The notes under the pieces are model-generated. The model had not been told where the DNA came from. It saw nothing but the letters and a program-made list of their open reading frames with translations, and did not search any database. A stretch of DNA of 64,000 nt from Granulosicoccus antarcticus IMCC3135 (GTDB taxonomy: Bacteria > Pseudomonadota > Gammaproteobacteria > Granulosicoccales > Granulosicoccaceae), in assembly GCF_002215215.1 (NCBI RefSeq), contig NZ_CP018632.1, forward strand, positions 824,001 through 888,000, read 5' to 3'. Below, piece by piece: positions 47,323 through 54,410 of this stretch. The position numbers were made by a program, and so were the translations under genes. The stretch's first letter is position 1. Every line of letters starts with the position of its first letter.

Positions 47323-48219
47323 ATGAATAGCGTACAAACTGCAAATGTCGTTGATGGAGCTGCAAGTGTCCCCCATGTGGACTGGTCAGCTATTTTTGCT
47401 GGAGCTCTGCTTGCCTCGGCGATAGGATTTATTCTGATGACTTTCGGATCAGGTCTTGGCTTGTCACTGGTTGACCCATTTGGCAAAGAGGGTGCTTCTC
47501 CTGTTCTGATTGCTGCCATGGTCGGTTTGTGGACAGCCTGGGTCGTGGTATCAAGTTTCATGGCGGGTGGTTACCTGGCTGGAAGAATGAGGCGACGTGC
47601 ATTCGATGCATCCGAGCATGAAGTGGATGTTCGAGACGGCTCTCATGGCTTGGTTGTGTGGGCGATGGGTGTGCTGATTGCCGGCTATCTTGCGGCCAGT
47701 GGTATCGCTAATGTGACGGGAGCTGTTGCCTCATCCGCAGGCTCGGTGGTCTCCGCTAGTGCTAGTGCGATTGGTGAATCATCGGCAGATCCGATGGCAC
47801 TTGTCACAGATTCTCTGATGCGTAAGGATGGCTCACAAAGCACGTCCGAAGACAATAGCTCTACTGGTATGTCTTCTCAAACGCGGGAAGAGGTCGCTAG
47901 ATTATTGGCAAGCTCGGTAGCATCGGGCGACATCAAGCCGGAGGATCAGGCTTATCTGGCCTCTGTTGTGGAGCGTGTTACTGGCGTTGGTGCTGAAGAG
48001 GCCGAGAAGCGTGTTTCAACAGCGATCAGTACGGTGGAAGAGAGCGCCCAGAAGGCTAAGTCGGTCGCAGAGTCGGCACGCAAGTCGGGAATCCTGTTTA
48101 CGTTCCTGGCTGCAGCGATTCTCATTATCAGCGCAGTGGCAGCCTGGTGGTCGGCAACTCTGGGTGGTAAACATCGTGACGAAGCTATTGACTTCAGTCA
48201 TCTAACTCGTTGGAAGTGA
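47323..48219 (+). CDS. Multi-pass membrane protein, unknown function
   Basis: A 298-residue protein. An N-terminal soluble lead VPHVDWSAIFAGALLASAIG enters the membrane at ~25. Hydrophobic spans follow at about 25-50, 65-90, 110-135 and 265-285, separated by a soluble Ser/Ala-rich region (~145-255) containing EEVARLLASSVASGDIKPED. The C-terminus is charged. A GGGAGGG Shine-Dalgarno lies 9 bases before the ATG. I recognise a general resemblance to uncharacterised membrane proteins starting VDWxAxxAGA, but no function. It is probably co-transcribed with the hemerythrin-like gene and flanked by two tiny membrane-peptide genes. Confidence 0.85.
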   Translation: MNSVQTANVVDGAASVPHVDWSAIFAGALLASAIGFILMTFGSGLGLSLVDPFGKEGASPVLIAAMVGLWTAWVVVSSFMAGGYLAGRMRRRAFDASEHEVDVRDGSHGLVVWAMGVLIAGYLAASGIANVTGAVASSAGSVVSASASAIGESSADPMALVTDSLMRKDGSQSTSEDNSSTGMSSQTREEVARLLASSVASGDIKPEDQAYLASVVERVTGVGAEEAEKRVSTAISTVEESAQKAKSVAESARKSGILFTFLAAAILIISAVAAWWSATLGGKHRDEAIDFSHLTRWK

Positions 48220-48236
48220 TCTGAGAGGTTGTTGAT

Positions 48237-48308
48237 ATGTACGGAATAATTGCATGGTTGTGTGGCGTACCCGTGATTGTGATCATCTTGGCCTACCTGA
48301 TATTCTGA
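48237..48308 (+). CDS. 23-residue membrane peptide
   Basis: MYGIIAWLCGVPVIVIILAY then LIF: a single hydrophobic helix. GAGAGG lies 8 bases before the ATG and the gene starts 17 bp after the 298-residue membrane protein stop. Together with the 24-residue peptide upstream it brackets that gene. Function unknown; possibly a small subunit or regulator of the neighbouring membrane protein. Confidence 0.6.
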   Translation: MYGIIAWLCGVPVIVIILAYLIF

Positions 48309-48603
48309 TGTTGAGTAGTCGCAGGAACCGCTAGCCCGTGAGTTGACGGGGTTGGGGCGTGCATAACTCAAGTTCCAATCCTGTTCAACTCTGCCATGTT
48401 ACCTGGCAATGCAGCTTAGAGCTTCTGAGCTAGCTGCGACGCTATTACACAGTGCACAATATAATGCTGATTTGTAGTGCGGAATATCCGGGAAGATAGA
48501 GGATCTACATTCGCACAAGCGATTGATGTACATTGTTAGGCAGTTCGTATTTGGCTTACGCATCGGTACTGTCGTTTAATGCAGATTTCAGCCTTTGGCA
48601 CAT

Positions 48604-50574
48604 ATGTTCAGCTCTGACTCCGAAAAGTTGTTTGACCTGTTGTCTCTGGCACCTGATCTTGCGGTGCTGGTCACGAGTTCGGGTGGAGTCGTCAAGAGCG
48701 TTAACAAGGCGGCCAGTGATCTTTTTTGCAAGGACAAGGCTGAGCTGGAAGGGTGTCATCTTCTATCCACTCTGGTGGTGCCTGCTCGCCTTCTATCCGA
48801 GTCATTCACTGATTTTGCATCGCTTGCCCAGCAGGGGCTGGACGTGCGATTAGCGTCGAACGTGGATGAACACGTTTCGGTCAGAGTGATCGAACTGGAA
48901 GTGACGCCCGTCGAGTTTGCTGTGTCATTTACCAGAATTACCTTGCTCCAAGATTCTGGATTGCCGCAAGGCTCACACCCGGGTACGCGCGATCAGGCAG
49001 GGCTGTTGTTGTCGGTAGCTGAGGAGATTTCCGAGTTTGGCTGTTATAGCTGGGACATGGTTAAAGATGTGTTGGAATGGTCCGATGGCCTGTTTCGTAT
49101 TTTCGATATTGATCGCAGTGACTTCTCCAGGACGGCTGAGGCATTTTTCAATCGACTGCATCCTTCAGATCGTGGTGAATTCAATGAGGCGCTTACTGAT
49201 GCTGCAAGTGGTCATGGCCACTTTCATAGTACCGAGCGCATACTGAGGCCTAACGGGGATGTCCGCTGGATGCAAAGCCAGGGTCGGATGGTGTTCGACT
49301 CCAATGGCAAGCCGTTGAAGCTGACGGGTATCTGTCGTGATATCACAGAAAAAGTCGAGAACGGTAATGAGCTGCGAATGCAGATCGATGACCGAAAGGC
49401 GTTAGAGTCAAAGCTGCTGCAGACTCAGAAGCTGGAGGCTATTGGAAAGCTGAGTAGCGGGATCGCACATGATTTCAACAATCTGCTGACAGTCATCAGT
49501 TCCGGCTGCGATTTTCTGCAGATATTGCCACCGGAGGCCATGCGCGATGATGCTCGTGATCTGGTGCAGTCAATCAAGGAGGCAGGCGATCGCGCCAGTG
49601 AGCTGACTAGCCAGTTGCTTCTTTATAGCCGATCATCAACGGGCCAGCCCCAAGCGGTAGATCTTAACGCTGCGGTAGAGCAATCGAGGGAATTTCTGAT
49701 ACGTACCTTGCCCAAGAGTATCTCTATTTCACTGGTTCTTCATCCGGAAGCACCGATTCTGCATATAGATCCGACACAGCTCCAGCAGATAGTGCTGAAC
49801 CTTGCCTTGAACGCCAAAGATGCCATGCCCGGTGGTGGGCAATTGGCGATAGAGACAGGGGTGGTCATGAGAGCATCGATATCCTCAGAAGACAGTGGCA
49901 TGATTCGTTACGCGGTTCTGCAGGTCGTGGATACAGGTACCGGTGTATCCGAAGAACTGCGTTCACGTATGTTTGACCCCTTTTATACAACCAAGCCGAC
50001 GGGTTCGGGTTCAGGTTTGGGATTGTCTGTGGTTTGGGGAATTGTTCATGCTGCGGGCGGGACTATCGAAGTAGAAAGTGAAATTGGCACAAGTACAAGT
50101 TTCCGTATCTTCCTGCCAATCAGCGCCCACGAGGAACCCGTGCGGGTTGGTACAACAGATAGAGTGTTCGCGGGAGGCAAAACCTCCATTCTGGTAATCG
50201 AAGACGAGGCAGCCGTATTGGCGATTGTCGAAGCTGCGCTACGGCATGCCGGTTTCGAGGTCACAGGCGTTACAGATCCGGTTGAGGCTATTCGTCTGGC
50301 AGCTAACCCGGCACATCGTATTGACTTGCTGGTTACAGATGTCAGTATGCCGACACTCAGCGGCCCCGAAGTGGTTAAGTCCATTCGTGGAGTTCGTTCA
50401 GCTACCTGGTTGCCAGTCCTGTTCATCAGCGGTAATGACCAGCATGTTCTGGAAAGAACGCATGGTATTCGTGCTGAAGAGAATAATCTGATACAGAAGC
50501 CGTTTCGTATCGCGGCTCTCATCAACAAGGTGGAAGAGGTTTTGTCGAATGCGGCGCAAAGAGATAAACACTAG
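48604..50574 (+). CDS. PAS hybrid sensor histidine kinase with receiver
   Basis: About 656 residues from ATG 48604 (an in-frame TTG at 48595 adds 3). A PAS-like domain lies at ~10-110, and a PAS/PAC at ~140-255 (FGCYSWDMVKDVLEWSDGLF, WMQSQGRMVFDSNGKPLKLT). HisKA of the GIAHDFNNLLTVISSGCDF type carries His289. The HATPase has NLALNAKDAMPGGGQLAIET and GSGSGLGLSVVWGIVHAAGG. The C-terminal receiver has phospho-Asp 579 in LVTDVSMPTLSGPEV. No membrane span; soluble. This is the NtrB/BaeS-like HDFNN kinase class. No response regulator gene is adjacent, so its own receiver or a distant partner completes signalling. Confidence 0.93.
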   Translation: MFSSDSEKLFDLLSLAPDLAVLVTSSGGVVKSVNKAASDLFCKDKAELEGCHLLSTLVVPARLLSESFTDFASLAQQGLDVRLASNVDEHVSVRVIELEVTPVEFAVSFTRITLLQDSGLPQGSHPGTRDQAGLLLSVAEEISEFGCYSWDMVKDVLEWSDGLFRIFDIDRSDFSRTAEAFFNRLHPSDRGEFNEALTDAASGHGHFHSTERILRPNGDVRWMQSQGRMVFDSNGKPLKLTGICRDITEKVENGNELRMQIDDRKALESKLLQTQKLEAIGKLSSGIAHDFNNLLTVISSGCDFLQILPPEAMRDDARDLVQSIKEAGDRASELTSQLLLYSRSSTGQPQAVDLNAAVEQSREFLIRTLPKSISISLVLHPEAPILHIDPTQLQQIVLNLALNAKDAMPGGGQLAIETGVVMRASISSEDSGMIRYAVLQVVDTGTGVSEELRSRMFDPFYTTKPTGSGSGLGLSVVWGIVHAAGGTIEVESEIGTSTSFRIFLPISAHEEPVRVGTTDRVFAGGKTSILVIEDEAAVLAIVEAALRHAGFEVTGVTDPVEAIRLAANPAHRIDLLVTDVSMPTLSGPEVVKSIRGVRSATWLPVLFISGNDQHVLERTHGIRAEENNLIQKPFRIAALINKVEEVLSNAAQRDKH

Positions 50575-50643
50575 ATACTGAGAGGTCCGGGCTATTTCTG
50601 GTGGTGACTGAGAGCATCAGTAAGCCGATAGGACTCGCTGGCT

Positions 50644-51114
50644 TTAGTTGTTCTCTTTTATGAAAGTCTTGATCTTGTTCGTTTGTTTGATCAGTTTTTT
50701 CGCATTTGATTCACTCAAGTCGGTAGCACATCCCATCTGGCGAGGAATGTCTCGTGCTTTCTTGAACAAGGCGCGACCTTTGCTTGTCAGAAAAACTTCA
50801 ACACGTCTTTCATCTGCAGTGCTGCGAACACGCGAGACCAGGCCAAGCTTTTCGAGTCGTTGAATTAGTGGCGTCGCGGTTGCCTGTTCCAGTTCGATAT
50901 GGTCTGCCATCTCCTGAATGGACAAGCCATCGCCTTGCCAGAGCACCATCATGGCCAGATACTGTGGATAGGTTATTCCCAGCTTCTTGAGCAAGATCGA
51001 GTATTGTTTGGTAAAGGCTCTAGACAGCGAATACAGAGAAAAGCACACCTGCTCCTCTATACGTAATTCTCCTTCCTTGTCAGTGACTGAAGGGCGATTG
51101 GTGTTTGCAGTCAT
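50644..51114 (-). CDS. ohrR: OhrR, MarR-family organic peroxide sensor
   Basis: About 156 residues from ATG 51114 (AGGAAG upstream). MarR fold with EEQVCFSLYSLSRAFTKQYS, where the Cys is the redox-sensing residue of OhrR, then YPQYLAMMVLWQGDGLSIQE, LEQATATPLIQRLEKLGLVS and RVRSTADERRVEVFLTSKGR (wing). It represses ohr and itself until the Cys is oxidised by organic hydroperoxides. It is divergent from ohr, with a perfect 11-bp inverted-repeat operator at 51148-51173 between them. A longer 170-residue reading from 51156 would overlap the operator and is unlikely. Confidence 0.94.
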   Translation of the reverse strand: MTANTNRPSVTDKEGELRIEEQVCFSLYSLSRAFTKQYSILLKKLGITYPQYLAMMVLWQGDGLSIQEMADHIELEQATATPLIQRLEKLGLVSRVRSTADERRVEVFLTSKGRALFKKARDIPRQMGCATDLSESNAKKLIKQTNKIKTFIKENN

Positions 51115-51147
51115 TTTTATCAACTTCCTGATTGGACTTGAACTTTT

Positions 51148-51173
51148 CATATACATAGCACACTATGTATATG
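51148..51173. promoter_or_regulatory. OhrR operator, perfect inverted repeat
   Basis: Half-site CATATACATAG and its exact complement CTATGTATATG separated by CACA, lying 34 bp before ohrR and about 146 bp before ohr. Position and symmetry fit an OhrR binding site controlling both divergent genes. Confidence 0.85.
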
Positions 51174-51318
51174 ACAATACGATATAAAGTGATCTGGCGC
51201 TTCGGTAATATTGGTCCTTTTTATGAGCCAAGTGCCTGAACAAGCCGCGATGACTGATTGGTTAACGTGTGCAGTTGTACCGATTACTCTTTTCAACCTA
51301 CATCAGGAGCAGAACTAA

Positions 51319-51750
51319 ATGAGTGTTGACGTAAAATATACAACCCAAGCCCGTGCAAATGGCGGACGTGATGGTAAGGCGCAAACGCTGGATGGTGCCT
51401 TCAGCGTCAATCTGACTACCCCTAAAGAACTCGGTGGTGCTGGTGGCGAAGGCAACAACCCTGAGCAATTGTTCGCGGCGGGCTATGCCGCCTGTTTTCT
51501 GGGAGCCATGAAGTTCGTCGCTGGCAATGAGGAAGGCTACTGCCAGGTCTCTGCTGAGACGACAGTAACTTCCGCGGTGGGTATCGGCCCTCGTTCCGAG
51601 GGTGGTTTCGGATTGGAAGTCTCGTTGGAAGTTGATATTCCGGGCGCTGAGAAGGCAGAGATAGATAAATTGGTCAAACGTGCGCATGAGGTTTGCCCTT
51701 ATTCGAACGCGACACGCAACAATATTGATGTCAAACTTTCAGTTGCGTAA
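51319..51750 (+). CDS. ohr: Organic hydroperoxide resistance protein Ohr
   Basis: A 143-residue Ohr/OsmC-family peroxidase. Catalytic Cys59 is in EQLFAAGYAACFLGAMKFVA and Cys126 in RAHEVCPYSNATRNN, with Arg17 in GGRDGK, the expected Ohr triad residues. It reduces organic hydroperoxides with lipoyl or thiol reductants. Controlled by OhrR from the divergent operator. AGGAGC precedes the ATG. An antibiotic-biosynthesis-monooxygenase-like gene follows 45 bp later, probably in the same transcript. Confidence 0.96.
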   Translation: MSVDVKYTTQARANGGRDGKAQTLDGAFSVNLTTPKELGGAGGEGNNPEQLFAAGYAACFLGAMKFVAGNEEGYCQVSAETTVTSAVGIGPRSEGGFGLEVSLEVDIPGAEKAEIDKLVKRAHEVCPYSNATRNNIDVKLSVA

Positions 51751-51795
51751 AGCAATTGCTGCGTTTTTCCCGATCAATCAATCAAGGGACTTCAT

Positions 51796-52098
51796 ATGAT
51801 CCATGTAGTTGCAATCATCACAACCGAAGCTGGAAAGCGAGCCGAAGTGTTGGAGGCATTCGCGAAAATTGTGCCTCTGGTTCATGCCGAGTCAGGTTGC
51901 ATTGAGTATCAACCCGTTACTGATGCCGATGGGGCAGGTTCCAATCAAACCCCATTGGGACCAGATACATTTATCGTTGCAGAAAAATGGGCCAGTATGG
52001 ATGAGCTGAAAGCACATTCAGCCTCTGATCATATGGCTGAATATGCCAGGACCGTAAAGGGACTGATCGCAGGTAGAAAGGTTCATATACTGAACTGA
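51796..52098 (+). CDS. ABM-domain protein (putative quinol monooxygenase)
   Basis: A 100-residue ferredoxin-fold dimeric protein of the ABM type: MIHVVAIITTEAGKRAEVLE, KIVPLVHAESGCIEYQPV, FIVAEKWASMDELKAHSASD and HMAEYARTVKGLIAGRKV. Such proteins are related to YgiN quinol monooxygenase and to heme-degrading or stress-related dimers. The YgiN-like role would fit oxidative stress beside ohr, but the substrate is unknown. AAGGGA lies before the ATG. Two hairpins follow the gene. Confidence 0.88.
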   Translation: MIHVVAIITTEAGKRAEVLEAFAKIVPLVHAESGCIEYQPVTDADGAGSNQTPLGPDTFIVAEKWASMDELKAHSASDHMAEYARTVKGLIAGRKVHILN

Positions 52099-52130
52099 GA
52101 CCCGTAGGCTTGGTATCGGTTTGCTGAGTA

Positions 52131-52154
52131 GCCGGTGTCAAGATTGACACCGGC
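52131..52154 (+). terminator. Hairpin after ohr operon
   Basis: GCCGGTGTCA / TGACACCGGC perfect 10-bp stem with AGAT loop, then TTATAA, 33 bp after the ABM-gene stop. Probable terminator of the ohr operon, possibly weak because the T-run is short. Confidence 0.75.
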
Positions 52155-52174
52155 TTATAAAGATCATGTCCGAT

Positions 52175-52201
52175 GGATGCTGGCTGGTTTTGCCAGCATC
52201 C
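52175..52201. terminator. Second hairpin in the same intergenic region
   Basis: GGATGCTGGC / GCCAGCATCC perfect 10-bp stem with a TGGTTTT loop, 20 bp beyond the first hairpin. It may back up the ohr terminator or serve the convergent metallopeptidase gene. Confidence 0.65.
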
Positions 52202-52351
52202 ATATCCTGCGATAGTTCAGCTCGTCGGCGTTGTTACCGTTATCGTCTCGCTGCGTCGTCGCAGTACGGGTCCTTCAGTTGCGTTGCTGGCATCCAATGA
52301 GTCTTGAGCCAGGTAGTCTGGGTAGCTTTTGTGCCTGTTTGCCCAGACTCT

Positions 52352-54400
52352 TCAAACGTTGTGTGTGCACATCATCTTGGCCAGGTCCTGCCGGGGGATC
52401 ATATGGGTACCCGCCTGGTTCCACAGTGAGCTGCCCGCTTTTTGCATGAAGTCGAGCTGTTCCTGCATGCGGTGCTCAGTGTCATCGACCCGTTTGCGAA
52501 TGATGTAGCGAATATTGCCTCGTGGGCCCACGATGACCGTTGCGCCGCCAAAGAAACTGAAAGAGCGTCCACCAGGCAACGATACATGCCGAACTTGCAC
52601 GACTTCGGCCACGGTGTCGAAGGTCACTTCTTTATTTACACCGACGCGGCGTGCGGAACGTACGGACTCGATAATTGGCAAGGCATAACCACCGGACTTG
52701 AAGGCGCTACTCTCAGGGCTGACAAGCCCGAACTCACGTGCATATTTCGACTGGCTAACCAGAAAGCCGAGAGCGCCTGCCTGTCGTCGCATCTCTGCAA
52801 CACTGACGGGTTTGGCTGGATCGCCGTCGAATTCCATGCTGCTGAAACTGAGTTTTTCCAATACTGGCAAAGTGATATCGGGTGAATGCCAGACCAGTTC
52901 GTCTTCGGTCATGGCGGAGGTACCTTCGCCAAAAATGCCGCGTTGGCCAAACGCTTTTATAATTGCCTCGCGGTAACCCAGATTGTCATCAGGCACGACA
53001 TCGAAATCTGCCGTTATCAAGGCGCGCAGATAGTCGCCGAAGCGCACATCCACGGGCGGGCAGTAATCGATGGCGCGGATACAGATGCACAAGAACTGGT
53101 TGGCGATGCTTCTGACTTCGGACACCAGAATGTCCTGTAGTCCGCTGCCAAGATCACCCGGCGGTAATTCGCCGCTACCGGCGGTTGCCAGTTTCAGGTA
53201 GCGTCTGGTGCGACGTTCGTAGACCACCAGAAAGGCATTGAAGACGGCTCTGGCCAGTACCCGTCCCAGGCTATGTGCTTCAGTGCCTGCATCGTCATAG
53301 CACAGTATGGATGGCGATGAGTCAGTGCCGGGTGCGCGGTTGGTAAAATCCTCGGGTAAATCGATCAGAGTACGTAAAGCCTTGTTTTTTTTATCGAGGC
53401 CACGCCCAAACTCTTCGGCGATGTTGACCAGTACATCTGCATCCTGCAGTCGACCACGACACTTGCCGATGGCTGATTGCACAACTCCCTCGACAGTAAA
53501 ATGCTGGAACACCGCAACCAGGTCCGCAAATGCTTCATGAAACGCGATCACATCCGGGTGGCTGGGCAGCATGAAATGAGCACGCAATCCATCCAGTAAT
53601 GCATGGCTGGTCTCATGCACGATGACATCATGCGAGACACTGGTGAAAACATTACCAACGCCCTTTTTGACCACGGGAGTGGATTCTCGGGCTTTGAAAT
53701 AGCCGAACACTATCTCGCCTGCAGCCCGGTCGTACCAGGCATTGGGTTCTTCGGCACCGTGTGGCCTGAGCAGTAGCCGATTACGGCGCTCGTCCCCATC
53801 ACCACGACAGCGTGCAAACGCCCAGGCTACGTTCCGGCCGAGTGCTACCCGGAATTTGTCGTAGGTCTCCATCGCTACGGCATATACCATTTGCTGATGA
53901 AAACGAGGGTCCGATAAGGAGGGGGTGTAACCGTCCTGCATGACGACGTGTGGATGCTCAAGATCAGCCAAACTCCATGTGTCGTCACCTACGCCCCGGT
54001 TACTGACTTCCATGACAGAGCCACTGGGGCCTGTTGTCAGGGGCTCAAAGGGAACCTTGCATATGGCAATGCCGCTGTCAGAGGCTGTGAGTCCAGGATT
54101 TATCGAATAGACCCTGAGGCGTCGATACAGTGGTTCGTCCGGGGTACGTTCGTGTAATCGGGTGCACCATGCCAGAGCGATACGGGGGCTGATGACATAG
54201 AGCCGGCTTTCTCCGGGTTGGTGATCGGCAGATGGCTCGATATTGGACACTTTCGCATTCGATTCGTCAGGCGCCTTAATAGCTACAGTCTCTGCTACCT
54301 GGCTGGCCGCAGCTGATTTCAGGGATTTCTTCTTTCGCGTTTTCCGCGCCTTGCCGAATTTGAGAGTCCTGTCTTTGTCAAGCAGCTCGCTGTCATCCAT
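52352..54400 (-). CDS. M4-like (thermolysin-type) metallopeptidase, no signal peptide
   Basis: About 682 residues from ATG 54400, 10 bp downstream of the caspase-fusion gene stop, with AGGA 11 bases upstream; the longer frame overlaps that gene. The N-terminus (residues 13-28) is strongly basic (LKFGKARKTRKKKSLK). The peptidase core has H262-ETS-H266 in VIVHETSHALLDGL, then Glu289 in VIAFHEAFADLVAVFQHF, the gluzincin Zn ligand set. The rest (~300-680) has no domain I recognise. No signal peptide or membrane span, so it is likely cytoplasmic. It pairs with the metacaspase-containing gene in an operon, suggesting it is a downstream effector or substrate. Physiological target unknown. Confidence 0.8.
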   Translation of the reverse strand: MDDSELLDKDRTLKFGKARKTRKKKSLKSAAASQVAETVAIKAPDESNAKVSNIEPSADHQPGESRLYVISPRIALAWCTRLHERTPDEPLYRRLRVYSINPGLTASDSGIAICKVPFEPLTTGPSGSVMEVSNRGVGDDTWSLADLEHPHVVMQDGYTPSLSDPRFHQQMVYAVAMETYDKFRVALGRNVAWAFARCRGDGDERRNRLLLRPHGAEEPNAWYDRAAGEIVFGYFKARESTPVVKKGVGNVFTSVSHDVIVHETSHALLDGLRAHFMLPSHPDVIAFHEAFADLVAVFQHFTVEGVVQSAIGKCRGRLQDADVLVNIAEEFGRGLDKKNKALRTLIDLPEDFTNRAPGTDSSPSILCYDDAGTEAHSLGRVLARAVFNAFLVVYERRTRRYLKLATAGSGELPPGDLGSGLQDILVSEVRSIANQFLCICIRAIDYCPPVDVRFGDYLRALITADFDVVPDDNLGYREAIIKAFGQRGIFGEGTSAMTEDELVWHSPDITLPVLEKLSFSSMEFDGDPAKPVSVAEMRRQAGALGFLVSQSKYAREFGLVSPESSAFKSGGYALPIIESVRSARRVGVNKEVTFDTVAEVVQVRHVSLPGGRSFSFFGGATVIVGPRGNIRYIIRKRVDDTEHRMQEQLDFMQKAGSSLWNQAGTHMIPRQDLAKMMCTHNV

Positions 54401-54410
54401 CTCAGAATTC

